This document shows, one piece after another, positions 19,878-27,172 of a stretch of DNA of 64,000 nucleotides. A program made the position numbers and the translations under genes. Below the pieces are notes generated by a model. The model was not told the DNA's origin and made no database searches. It saw only the letters and a list, made by a program, of their open reading frames with translations. Source of the stretch: DASUPK01 sp963795665 (GTDB taxonomy: Bacteria; Actinomycetota; Thermoleophilia; Solirubrobacterales; 70-9). Numbering within the stretch: position 1 is the first letter of the stretch; each line of letters begins with the position of its first letter. Location of the stretch: contig CAWCIP010000003.1 of the NCBI GenBank assembly GCA_963795665.1, positions 248,001 through 312,000 on the forward strand. The letters run 5' to 3'.

Positions 19878-20345
19878 GTGACTTCCCACTTTGCGGGTAG
19901 GTTCCCGGAGGTGATCTGGCTGTTGAGGCACGGTGACGCGGAGGACGGAGCCGGCAAGCCCGACGCCGAGCGCGACCTGACGAAGAAGGGCGAGCAACAG
20001 TCGGTAGCGGCGGGACAGGCATTGAAGAAGCTCGGTGTCCAGCTTGACGCCTGCCTGACCAGCCCGAAGGTCCGGGCCAAGCGCACCGCCGAGCTGGCCT
20101 GTGGCCCCCTTGATTGCCCGGTTCAGGAGGACGACCGGCTCGAAGGCGGGGATTTCGACCCGCTCGAGCTGGCAGCGGGTCGCGGCGAGGTGATGCTGGT
20201 CGGCCACGAGCCCGACTTCTCGAGCGCGGTCGCCCTCGTCACCGGCTCGCGGGTGAAGATGAAGAAGGGCGGCATCGCCGCAATCGACGACCACCTCCTC
20301 CACGCGCTGCTACGCCCGAAGGACCTGAAGGCGATCGCGAACTAG
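19878..20345 (+). CDS. SixA-like histidine phosphatase
   Basis: A 155-residue histidine-phosphatase-superfamily protein. WLLRHGDAEDG holds the catalytic RHG, RDLTKKGEQQSVAAG the conserved helix, TSPKVRAKRTAELA the second Arg region and VMLVGHEPDFS the second catalytic His. This small single-domain pattern matches SixA, which removes phosphate from phosphohistidine proteins. The GTG at 19878 is the first in frame; a GTG just before IWLLRHG is an alternative start. It is divergent from dnaE and shares four bases at its stop with the convergent ferritin-like gene. Confidence 0.88.
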   Translation: MTSHFAGRFPEVIWLLRHGDAEDGAGKPDAERDLTKKGEQQSVAAGQALKKLGVQLDACLTSPKVRAKRTAELACGPLDCPVQEDDRLEGGDFDPLELAAGRGEVMLVGHEPDFSSAVALVTGSRVKMKKGGIAAIDDHLLHALLRPKDLKAIAN

Positions 20346-20860
20346 GCCAGGCCCTGCGCCTCGTACTCGCGCAGGAAGCCCTCGAAGAGGCGGCGGTGGC
20401 CCTGTTCGTCGTGGAGGATGTCGATGACCATGTCGTTGGTGACCGGGTCCACGCCGTCGGTCGCCTCGACGATCTTCGTGTAGTGCTCGATCGCGCCGGT
20501 CTCCGCCTCGATCACGCCGCGGATCACGTGGACGATGTCGACCTGATCGTCTGGCGGCTGCAGGTAGCACTGCTCGGCTGAGAAGCCCTCGGAGCCGGGG
20601 ACGACGCCGTAGAGCTCCTTGATCCGCTCCGCGAAGAGCTTGGCGTGGCCGAGCTCCTCGGTGATGTCCTGCTCGAGCGACTCCTTGATCTCCTGGGCGC
20701 GGACGCCGTCCGGATTGACCGAGTTGGCCAGGTAGCTCATCACCGTCTCGATCTCCATCCAGTAGGCCTTCTGGAGCATCTCGATGATCTCGTCGCGCTT
20801 GCCGCGCTGGTCTTCGCCGAGGATCCCCTCGGCGGCACGCGTGGTGTCCGTCGTCGCCAT
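20342..20860 (-). CDS. Ferritin-like di-iron protein
   Basis: A 172-residue four-helix protein. Iron-ligand patterns of the ferritin-like superfamily are present: AYWMEIETVMSYLAN, DITEELGHAKLFAERI (E-x-x-H), GVIEAETGAIEHYTKIVE and HDEQGHRRLFEGFL (E-x-x-H). The two E-x-x-H motifs with upstream Glu residues suit a bacterioferritin or Dps-related iron-storage or oxidation role. I take the ATG at 20860, next to a GTG at 20863. The gene ends in a four-base convergent overlap with the SixA-like gene. Confidence 0.85.
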   Translation of the reverse strand: MATTDTTRAAEGILGEDQRGKRDEIIEMLQKAYWMEIETVMSYLANSVNPDGVRAQEIKESLEQDITEELGHAKLFAERIKELYGVVPGSEGFSAEQCYLQPPDDQVDIVHVIRGVIEAETGAIEHYTKIVEATDGVDPVTNDMVIDILHDEQGHRRLFEGFLREYEAQGLA

Positions 20861-20962
20861 CACGCCGACGCTTACCCGGCACGATCCGGCGCTAATCCAC
20901 CGATGAGTTGCATGCCGGCGAGGGGTCTTAGTGCTCGAGACCTTTCGAACAGGAGGAGCCAG

Positions 20963-21760
20963 ATGACAGTCGCAGAGATGACCACTTCAGCCGATGGGAC
21001 CGAGATCGCCTTCGACCGCATTGGGAGCGGCCCCGCACTGATCCTGGTCGGCGGCGCCTGGAACGACCGGAAGTCGGCCAGGGAGCTCGCCGAAGCACTG
21101 GCGGGCAACTTCACGGTCTACTGCTATGACCGCCGCGGCCGCGGCGACAGCGGGTTCACCGAGCCCTACGCGGTCGAGCGGGAGATCGAGGATCTCCAAG
21201 CCGTGATCGAGAGCGCCGGCGGGACCGCGCACCTCTTCGGGCACTCGTCGGGCGGGGCCTTGGCCCTGGAGACGACGGCTCGGACCGTTTCGGTGAGCAA
21301 GATCGCCGTATACGAGCCGCCCTACATCGTCGACGACAGCCGGCCACCGCTGCCCACCGACTACGTCGAGCATCTCGAGGAGCTCGTCGCCGCCGAAGAG
21401 GGCCGCGAGGTCGTCCGCTACTTCATGACCATCTCGGTCGGCATGCCGCCAGAGATGGTGGATCAGATGGTGAATTCGCCGATGGTGGATGCGATGGTGC
21501 CCCTGGCCCACACCGTCTCCTACGACGGACGGGTGATGCTCCGCCAGAGCATGGACGGGAGGCCCCTCTCGAACGACTGGACCGATTCGATCACGGTGCC
21601 GGCGCTCGTGATGGACGGCGGCAACAGCCCGGCGTGGCTGCATGGTGCGGCGCGCGCCGTGGTCGGCTTGCTGCCGGACGTCCAGTACCGGACCCTCGAG
21701 GGATGCGACCACGCGGCGCCGCCCGAGGCGATCGCACCAGTTCTCGAGGAATTTCTCTAA
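20963..21760 (+). CDS. Alpha/beta-hydrolase
   Basis: A 265-residue alpha/beta-hydrolase. The order is ALILVGGAWNDR (oxyanion region), YDRRGRGDSG, LFGHSSGGALALE (nucleophile Ser in GHSSGG), VPALVMDGGNSP (acid region) and LEGCDHAAPPEAIAPVL (catalytic His). Close family members are annotated as general hydrolases or esterases; the substrate is unknown. The ATG at 20963 has an AGGAGG ribosome site seven bases upstream, which decides against the much longer open frame. It probably has its own promoter in the gap after the ferritin-like gene. Confidence 0.9.
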   Translation: MTVAEMTTSADGTEIAFDRIGSGPALILVGGAWNDRKSARELAEALAGNFTVYCYDRRGRGDSGFTEPYAVEREIEDLQAVIESAGGTAHLFGHSSGGALALETTARTVSVSKIAVYEPPYIVDDSRPPLPTDYVEHLEELVAAEEGREVVRYFMTISVGMPPEMVDQMVNSPMVDAMVPLAHTVSYDGRVMLRQSMDGRPLSNDWTDSITVPALVMDGGNSPAWLHGAARAVVGLLPDVQYRTLEGCDHAAPPEAIAPVLEEFL

Positions 21761-21789
21761 GCGGCCGCCACAACCACCGCGGCCGGATC

Positions 21790-22830
21790 TTAGGCGCAGG
21801 ACCAGGCGCTCGGCCCGGAGTCGCGCCAGATCTCAGCTGCGATCCGATCCTGCTCGGCCTTGGGCGCGTCCTGCGGCGCGCCCTGGCCGCCGTAGGCCGC
21901 CCAGGTCGACGGCAGGATCTGGTACGCGCCCCCGGCCCCGCTCGACGAGTTGACCGCGTGGTAGTTGCCGCCGGACTCGCACATGACGATGTAGGTGGGG
22001 ATGGAGTACGGGCCGCCGAGGTAGGCAGGGGCTCCGGCCCCGGTGCCGACTGCCGCCCGCTGCTCGGCAATCTGCTGTTCGAGGTCGGAAACCTGGCTCT
22101 GGGCGTCTGAGAGGGAGGCCTGGGTCCCGGAGCGGGCCTGCGCCACCGCGGCGGCGCTCTGGTTGGCCGCCTGCTCGCTGGCGAGGAAGCTTGACTTCGC
22201 GGCGCTCAGCTGCTGGGCCTCGGCATCTGACTGCTGTTTCAGGTCGGCGACCTGGTGGGTGTGCTGCGCCATCTGATCGCGGAGCGAGGCGACCTTGTTT
22301 GCGACCCGCCTGTCCGCGTCGTGCAAGGCGTTGAGGTAGTCGGTGCGGGTGGAGAGATCGTCGAAGCCGGTGGAGTTGAGCAGCACCGTGACGTAGTCCG
22401 GGGCGTCGCTCTCGTAGATCGAGACCAGGCGCTCGTCGAGCTGCTTGACGGCGGCCGCGTACTGCCCGCGCAGCTGATCGAGCCGGCGCTCAGCCGCGTC
22501 GAGCTGTTTGGCCAGCTGACCGGAGCGGGCCTCGGCCGTCTGGACCTGCGCGTTCAGCACCATCGCGCGGGCGCCGGCCTGGTGGGCCTGCTCCGTGAGC
22601 GACGAGATCTGAGCCGTCTGTGAGCTGACCTTGTCGGAGAGCTGGCCCGCGTCGGAGCGCGCCGCATTGATCTGGTCCTTCAGCGAGGGATCCTTGGCGC
22701 CCGCGAAGGTGATGCCGAGCGCCGCAGTCGCAGCCACGGCGATGCCTGCACCGAGCAACATGCGGCGTCGCCTGAAAGCCCGACGGGGCCGGACGCGTGC
22801 ACTGCGGACGTATGTGGTCGCTGCTGCCAT
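21790..22830 (-). CDS. Secreted coiled-coil protein with Rpf/transglycosylase-like domain
   Basis: A 346-residue exported cell-wall enzyme. A basic N-terminus and a hydrophobic segment (MLLGAGIAVAATAALGITFAGA) form a signal or anchor. Residues about 45-265 are a long coiled coil (LSDKVSSQTAQISSL, QLAKQLDAAERRLDQLRGQY) like those in NlpC/P60 and RipA-type hydrolases. The C-terminal ~75 residues carry PTYIVMCESGGNYHAVNSSSG and GGAYQILPSTWAAYGG, matching resuscitation-promoting-factor/transglycosylase-like domains with the catalytic Glu in CESGG. A c-di-AMP riboswitch precedes it, as is common for rpf genes in actinobacteria. The GAAGGAG site touches the ATG at 22830, unusually close, but no other early start is in frame. 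Confidence 0.88.
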   Translation of the reverse strand: MAAATTYVRSARVRPRRAFRRRRMLLGAGIAVAATAALGITFAGAKDPSLKDQINAARSDAGQLSDKVSSQTAQISSLTEQAHQAGARAMVLNAQVQTAEARSGQLAKQLDAAERRLDQLRGQYAAAVKQLDERLVSIYESDAPDYVTVLLNSTGFDDLSTRTDYLNALHDADRRVANKVASLRDQMAQHTHQVADLKQQSDAEAQQLSAAKSSFLASEQAANQSAAAVAQARSGTQASLSDAQSQVSDLEQQIAEQRAAVGTGAGAPAYLGGPYSIPTYIVMCESGGNYHAVNSSSGAGGAYQILPSTWAAYGGQGAPQDAPKAEQDRIAAEIWRDSGPSAWSCA

Positions 22831-22837
22831 CTCCTTC

Positions 22838-22985
22838 GGTGCCTGCGGGGTTAGCTGACGGGCTCACGCGGAAAGGAGTCGCGTTACGCCGGAGCAGTTG
22901 CCGGCGATTCGCCCCAACGACACTGGGTTCCCCGCTCTCTCTGACTCGAGAGATTCGGCTCTATCGAGCCAGGAACGGTACCGAA
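22838..22985 (-). ncRNA. c-di-AMP (ydaO/yuaA-type) riboswitch
   Basis: On the minus strand, between the LysR gene and the Rpf-like gene, the conserved blocks of this riboswitch occur in order: GGGGAACCCA, TTGGGGCGAATC and, just before the ribosome site, CCCGTCAGCTAACCCCGCAG followed by GC. These match the ydaO consensus closely. In actinobacteria the same class controls cell-wall lytic enzymes and turns them off when c-di-AMP is high. The 5' limit is approximate. No terminator hairpin with a T-run is obvious, so control could act on translation or through a GC-rich terminator. Confidence 0.9.
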
Positions 22986-22992
22986 CGCTCCC

Positions 22993-23011
22993 ACAGGCGC
23001 GCCGCGCCTGT
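22993..23011. terminator. Perfect hairpin between lysR-type gene and riboswitch
   Basis: ACAGGCGC-GCC-GCGCCTGT is an eight-base perfect stem with a three-base loop. It lies 57 bases after the LysR gene stop and just upstream of the riboswitch, so it could end the LysR message. There is no U-tract, so it may be only a partial terminator. Confidence 0.4.
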
Positions 23012-23067
23012 CGCGCCCCGATCCGGGGTGCCGCTGCCTGCAAGGAATCGTGCAGCCCAGGCGTGGA

Positions 23068-23991
23068 TCAGGCGGCGAGGAGCAGGCCCCGCTCGTCCCG
23101 GTAGGCGCGGCAGACCTCGCGCAGGATGCCCAGCATCTGCTCGGCGGCGGGCGAGCGCGAGCTCTCGCGCGTCACGGCCCACACCCTGCGAATGGGCTTC
23201 TGTCCTCTCACGGCTCGCAGCTCGATCCCGGGATGGCCCCCGGCGAGCTCCGGCAGGATGGTGACGCCGAGGCCCGAGGCGACGAAGCCCTTGATCACCT
23301 CGTAGTCCTCGCTGCGGAAGCTGATCTTCGGTTCGAAACCCGCGTCGCGGCAGAGCTCGAGCACCTGATCGCGGCAGGAGCTCGGCAACGCCCCGCAGAG
23401 CCAGTCCTCGTCGGCCAGGTCCGAGATCCGCACCGACTTCGCCGCTGCCAGCGGATGGCCCGGCGGCAGCGCCACGCGCATCGGCTCCTCGTAGATCAGC
23501 TCCGCCTCGACATCGCGGGCGAAGTCGAGGGGGAAGTCCGGATAGTCGAAGACGACGGCCAGGTCGAAGTCGCCCCGCTTCAACCCGGGGAACGAATCCT
23601 CGGGCTCATCCTCCGAGAACTGCAGCTCGACCTTCGGGAAGCGCTGGCGGAACAACGACAGCGCACGAGTCATCAGGGTGGCGCTGGCGGTCGGGAAGCT
23701 CGCCAGCCGCAGGCGACCGCCCTCGAGCCCGGCGATCTGCGCGAGCTCGCGCTCCGCCTCCTCGAGCCGGCACATCACTGCATCCCCGTGCGACATCAGC
23801 GCCTCACCGGCGGCGTTCAGCTTGGGCCCCTCGCTGGTGCGCTCGAGCAGCGGGGTGCCGACCTCCCGTTCGAGCACGGCGATCTGCTGGCTGACCGCGG
23901 ACTGCGAGAGGTGGAGCGACTCGGCGGCCGCGGAGAACGAGCCGCGGGTCACCACCTCCTGGAGCACCCTCAGTCTCCGCACATCGAGCAT
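23068..23991 (-). CDS. LysR-family transcription regulator
   Basis: A 307-residue regulator: N-terminal winged helix-turn-helix (VLQEVVTRGSFSAAAESLHLS, QSAVSQQIAVLEREVGTPLLER) followed by a periplasmic-binding-protein-like effector domain (LRLASFPTASATLMTRALSLF, FDLAVVFDY, GVTILPELAGG). The genomic partner cannot be read with confidence; the divergent gene encodes a 66-residue unknown protein. A T-N11-A dyad sits directly on its own start codon, which would suit autoregulation. Confidence 0.93.
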   Translation of the reverse strand: MLDVRRLRVLQEVVTRGSFSAAAESLHLSQSAVSQQIAVLEREVGTPLLERTSEGPKLNAAGEALMSHGDAVMCRLEEAERELAQIAGLEGGRLRLASFPTASATLMTRALSLFRQRFPKVELQFSEDEPEDSFPGLKRGDFDLAVVFDYPDFPLDFARDVEAELIYEEPMRVALPPGHPLAAAKSVRISDLADEDWLCGALPSSCRDQVLELCRDAGFEPKISFRSEDYEVIKGFVASGLGVTILPELAGGHPGIELRAVRGQKPIRRVWAVTRESSRSPAAEQMLGILREVCRAYRDERGLLLAA

Positions 23992-24004
23992 AAGACAAAC
24001 TTAT
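23990..24004. promoter_or_regulatory. LysR-type T-N11-A dyad at the lysR start codon
   Basis: ATAAG-ACAAA-CTTAT is a 15-base dyad containing T-N11-A, the classical LysR box, and overlaps the start codon of the LysR gene. A second, wider pair (TATCAG at 24002 and CTGATA at 24031) lies beside it in the divergent promoter region. This fits binding by the LysR protein itself; the match is by pattern only. Confidence 0.4.
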
Positions 24005-24097
24005 CAGTCCGAGAAGCAATCCATGTTGCGCTGATACCTCACGGAGAGGAGCATCCGTCTCGTTCTACCGATGAGCAACCAAACGAGAGGAGCTGAG

Positions 24098-24298
24098 ATG
24101 GAGGCGCATGCGGGCACGATCAGGATTCCCACCGGCACCACGACGAAGCCGCGGCGGCTTCACCTGCTCCGCGAGCGCGTGCGGGCGCGCCGCCGCGAGC
24201 GTGTGATTCGCAACCAGGCAGCCGGCGCCAGCCGCACTCTGCCGGGCTCGATCCCTGGGTCGGAGCACACCCACCTGCTCCCCCCGAAGGCTTACTGA
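24098..24298 (+). CDS. Small basic protein of unknown function
   Basis: A 66-residue protein (MEAHAGTIRIPTGTTTKPRR, then LHLLRERVRARRRERVIRN, ending LLPPKAY). The ATG at 24098 has GAGAGGAGCTGAG directly upstream; an in-frame ATG at 24071 would add nine residues. It has a strongly basic Arg-rich central helix and no cysteine or membrane segment. It is divergent from the LysR gene, which may regulate it. I do not recognise it. The coding call rests on the ribosome site and the frame. Confidence 0.55.
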   Translation: MEAHAGTIRIPTGTTTKPRRLHLLRERVRARRRERVIRNQAAGASRTLPGSIPGSEHTHLLPPKAY

Positions 24299-24299
24299 A

Positions 24300-24458
24300 T
24301 CAGGCGGCTTCCTCCTCGCCGCCGTTGCGACTGGCGAGGTACGCACCGACGCCGAGCGCTGTGAGGACCAGTCCGGCGCCGGCGGCGATCCGGATCTCCC
24401 GCCCGTAGGCCCTCCAGAGGAAGCCGACGACGGCTCGGCCGATGAACTGGTAGATCAT
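24300..24458 (-). CDS. Small single-helix membrane protein coupled to argG
   Basis: A 52-residue protein that begins in the stop codon of argG (ATGA overlap): MIYQFIGRAVVGFLWRAYGR, then IRIAAGAGLVLTALGVGAYLA (one membrane helix) and a short acidic tail NGGEEEAA. The argG 3' end (AGAGAGGAGAACGA) supplies its ribosome site. The overlap, ribosome site and clear membrane segment support a real gene. No function is known; position suggests co-expression with argininosuccinate synthase. Confidence 0.7.
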   Translation of the reverse strand: MIYQFIGRAVVGFLWRAYGREIRIAAGAGLVLTALGVGAYLASRNGGEEEAA

Positions 24459-25711
24459 TCGTTCTCCTCTCTGATCCGGTGGGCAAGGCGGCTCTGCATC
24501 GTGAAGAGCTCGATGAATCCTGGGCTTGCGTGCTGGGAGAAGTCTCCCCCGGATTCGCCGAAAGATGCGAGCGACTGGTCATACAGCGCGTATGGCGAGC
24601 TGCGCCGGATCGGGGTCACGGAGCCACGGTAGAGCTTCAGCGCGACCTCGCCGGTGACGAACTCGTTGACCGAGTCCATGTAGGCGTCGAGGTCGGTGCG
24701 CAGGGGCTCGAACCAAAGGCCCGCGTAGCAGAGGTAGGCCCACTGGCTCTCGAGCGCCCCCTTGAAGTTGTTCTGGTGGATCGTGCTGACGAGCTTCTCC
24801 AGCTCCCGGTGGGCGGCGAGGACGATCGCGGCCGCCGGCACCTCGTAGAGGTCACGGACCTTGAGCCCGACCACGCGGTCCTCGATGTGGTCGACGATCC
24901 CCACCCCGTGCCGCTGCCCGATCTCGGCCGCCCGCTCGAGCAGCTCGACGAGGCCGAGCTGCTCACCGTCGAGTGAGACGGGCCGGCCGCGCTCGAAGCC
25001 GATCGAGACCTCCTGTGGCTCGTCCGGCGCCTCCTCGGGGCGGGTGACGAGCTGGAAGACGTCGTCCGGAGGCGCCTCGTCCAGGTCCTCGATCGCCCGT
25101 CCCTCGGAGGAGCGGCCCCAGAGGTTGTCGTCGATCGAGTAGGGCGAGACCTCGGTCCCGCCCTTCACGGGGATGCCGTGCTCGCGGGCGTATGCGATCT
25201 CCTCGTCGCGGCCCATCTGCCACTCGCGCACCGGCGCGATGATCCGGAGGTCGGGGTCGAGGGTGGCGATGGCGCCCTCGATCCGGACCTGGTCGTTCCC
25301 CTTCCCCGTGCAGCCATGGGCGACGGTGTCGCAGCCGTGCTCCCTGGCGGCCTCCACCGCCAGCTTGCCGATCAGCGGCCGGCCAAGCGCGGTGAACAGC
25401 GGATAGCCGCCTCCGTACAGGGCGTTCGCCTTGATCGAAGGGAGGACGTAGTCGTGGGCGAACTCCTCGCGGGCGTCGACCAGGACGGTCTCGACGGCGC
25501 CGAGCTGCTCCGCCTTGCCGGTGACGACGTCCCAGTCCTCGCCGGGCTGGCCGAGGTTGACGGTGAGGGTGACGATCTCGGCCCCGTATCGCTCCTGGAT
25601 CCACTTCAGCATCACGCTCGTGTCCAGGCCACCCGAATAGAGCAGCAGAACGCGGGCGACCTGCGCCGGGTCGGCTTGGTAGGACGCAATGCGCGGAGCT
25701 TCTGCAGCCAT
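24455..25711 (-). CDS. argG: Argininosuccinate synthase
   Basis: Joins citrulline and aspartate with ATP to form argininosuccinate in arginine synthesis. The 418-residue protein has the ATP-pyrophosphatase loop LLLYSGGLDTSVMLKWI, the family signatures AHGCTGKGNDQVR and GGTEVSPYSIDDNLWGRSSEG, and a C-terminal oligomerisation segment (MQSRLAHRI). The ATG at 25711 gives MAAEAPRIASYQ before the core; the frame stays open for 18 more codons inside the divergent promoter region. It is separated from argCJBD by the sortase and cupin genes. argH and argF are not in this window. Confidence 0.95.
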   Translation of the reverse strand: MAAEAPRIASYQADPAQVARVLLLYSGGLDTSVMLKWIQERYGAEIVTLTVNLGQPGEDWDVVTGKAEQLGAVETVLVDAREEFAHDYVLPSIKANALYGGGYPLFTALGRPLIGKLAVEAAREHGCDTVAHGCTGKGNDQVRIEGAIATLDPDLRIIAPVREWQMGRDEEIAYAREHGIPVKGGTEVSPYSIDDNLWGRSSEGRAIEDLDEAPPDDVFQLVTRPEEAPDEPQEVSIGFERGRPVSLDGEQLGLVELLERAAEIGQRHGVGIVDHIEDRVVGLKVRDLYEVPAAAIVLAAHRELEKLVSTIHQNNFKGALESQWAYLCYAGLWFEPLRTDLDAYMDSVNEFVTGEVALKLYRGSVTPIRRSSPYALYDQSLASFGESGGDFSQHASPGFIELFTMQSRLAHRIREENE

Positions 25712-25764
25712 GGAGCCGGGAAGTGTGGCGTTTTTGTTTAGGCGGCGCTGCGAGAATCCCGGCA

Positions 25765-26463
25765 ATGCGGCGGGCCACGCGGATCCTCTCGATCATGCTG
25801 ATCACCGCGGGGCTCACCGTCCTCGTCGACGCGGGCCTGACCTATTTCTGGCAGGAGCCGCTCTCCGCCGCCTACGGGGCCATCAAGCAGGGCCAGGCCG
25901 CGGACCAGCTCAACGACCTCGAGTCCCAATATCCGACGCAGGCCGACCTCGCGGCCATCTCCGGGCTCCACGGCAACGCCGCCAAGGCCCGCGTCCTCGC
26001 CGACCGCTTCAAGCCCCACCTGGTCGAGGGCCACGCCATCGGGCGCATCAAGATCGACCGGATCGGCCTCAACATCGTCGTGGTGCAGGGCACCGACACG
26101 GCCTCGCTCGAGAAGGGGCCCGGCCACTACAAGAACACGCCGATCCCCGGGCAGCCCGGAACCGTCGCGATCGCCGGGCACCGCACCACCTACCTGGCCC
26201 CGTTCCGGCACATAGACGAGATCCGGGACGGCGATCCGATTCGGGTGGAAATGCCTTACGCCGCCTTCACCTACACCGTCCTGAGACACGAGGTGGTCGA
26301 CCCCAGCGACGTCGGGATCCTCAAGCCGGTCGGCTTCGACCAGCTCGTGCTGACCGCATGCCACCCGCCCTACAGCGCCGCCCACCGCTACGCGATCTTC
26401 GCCAAGCTCACCCGGATCGACACCTTCGACATCACCGGCGAAGGGCGCTGGACCGCGCCGTAG
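25765..26463 (+). CDS. Class E sortase
   Basis: A 232-residue membrane-anchored transpeptidase that cleaves sorting signals and links surface proteins or pilins. An N-terminal hydrophobic anchor (ILSIMLITAGLTVLVDAGL) precedes an extracellular helical linker and the sortase barrel: GHYKNTPIPGQPGTVAIAGHRTTY (catalytic His), QLVLTACHPPYSAAHRYAIFAKL (catalytic Cys, then Arg). The TxxCHPP and R-Y spacing are typical of class E. I start at the ATG at 25765. It is divergent from argG and convergent with the cupin gene, so there is no obvious substrate partner beside it. Confidence 0.92.
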   Translation: MRRATRILSIMLITAGLTVLVDAGLTYFWQEPLSAAYGAIKQGQAADQLNDLESQYPTQADLAAISGLHGNAAKARVLADRFKPHLVEGHAIGRIKIDRIGLNIVVVQGTDTASLEKGPGHYKNTPIPGQPGTVAIAGHRTTYLAPFRHIDEIRDGDPIRVEMPYAAFTYTVLRHEVVDPSDVGILKPVGFDQLVLTACHPPYSAAHRYAIFAKLTRIDTFDITGEGRWTAP

Positions 26464-26465
26464 AT

Positions 26466-26882
26466 TTACTCGTTCGGGCTCTTCGTCACGGTCAGATCGC
26501 CGGGCCAGACCTCGTCGGTCCAGTGCTGCTCGACCTTCGGGGCGGCGAAGAACCCGATCACGCGCAGGTCCTCGTCGCCTGTGTTGTGGAGGTCGTGCAT
26601 CGTGCCCTCGGTGAGCACGATCACGTCGCCGGTCTTCACCGGCTTGGCTCCGTCGTCGAGGAGCAGCTCTCCGCTGCCGCCGATGAAGAGCTGTGTCTCC
26701 TCGGCCGTGTCGGTGTGGCGCCCCAGCCGCTTGCCCGGTGGGACGGCGAAGTAGATGACGCAGGATGCGTTGGCGCCGTTGCCGCCGTAGGCGAAGTAGC
26801 CGCCCTTCCATTCGGCGTCATCGGAGCTGGTCGAGGCGATGTCGGAGACCTCGAGGTCGTCGACGTTGATCGGTGCGTCCAT
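26466..26882 (-). CDS. Cupin-domain protein
   Basis: A 138-residue single-cupin protein: CVIYFAVPPGKRLGRHTDTAEETQLFIGGSGELLLDDG is cupin motif 1 (H-x-D then E), and GTMHDLHNTGDEDLRVIGFF is motif 2 (His). These residues usually hold one metal ion. The ATG at 26882 has GGAGGGGG just upstream. Function is unknown: cupins include sugar-nucleotide modifying enzymes, dioxygenases and sensors. It follows the small Thr-rich protein by 19 bases and may be the last gene of the arg operon. Confidence 0.87.
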   Translation of the reverse strand: MDAPINVDDLEVSDIASTSSDDAEWKGGYFAYGGNGANASCVIYFAVPPGKRLGRHTDTAEETQLFIGGSGELLLDDGAKPVKTGDVIVLTEGTMHDLHNTGDEDLRVIGFFAAPKVEQHWTDEVWPGDLTVTKSPNE

Positions 26883-26901
26883 GTTCCCCCTCCTTGCTGG
26901 G

Positions 26902-27162
26902 TCAGAGCCCGCCGGAGCCGCCGGTGGTCGTGGTGCTGCCGGGGACCGGGGTGCCACCGCTCTGGTTGGTGGTGGTGGTCGAGATCGTGGCCTGCGTCGT
27001 GGTCTGGCTCGTGGTCGAGCGCGCGGGCGTCGAGACGGACTCGATCGACTGGGTCGTCGTCGAGTTGTTGTTGTCATTGCCGGCGATGATGATCAGGCCG
27101 ACGACCAGCCCGATCACGAGCGCAGCGAGGATCCCGATGGTCCAGCGGGCTCGGGTGTTCAC
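26902..27162 (-). CDS. Small Thr/Ser-rich membrane-anchored protein
   Basis: An 86-residue protein starting at a GTG: a short basic N-terminus, one membrane helix (IGILAALVIGLVVGLIIIAG), then an extracytoplasmic tail almost entirely of Thr, Ser, Asn, Gln and Gly (STTTQSIESVSTPARSTTSQ). Such tails occur in surface-exposed spacer proteins and may be glycosylated. It lies ten bases after argD, so it is probably read with the arg genes. No family is recognised. Confidence 0.65.
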   Translation of the reverse strand: MNTRARWTIGILAALVIGLVVGLIIIAGNDNNNSTTTQSIESVSTPARSTTSQTTTQATISTTTTNQSGGTPVPGSTTTTGGSGGL

Positions 27163-27172
27163 GTCGGCGATC

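Noticed and set aside
23050..24096. Plus-strand open frame of about 350 codons
   Set aside because: Antisense shadow of the LysR gene; Arg/Gly/Glu-rich with no domain.
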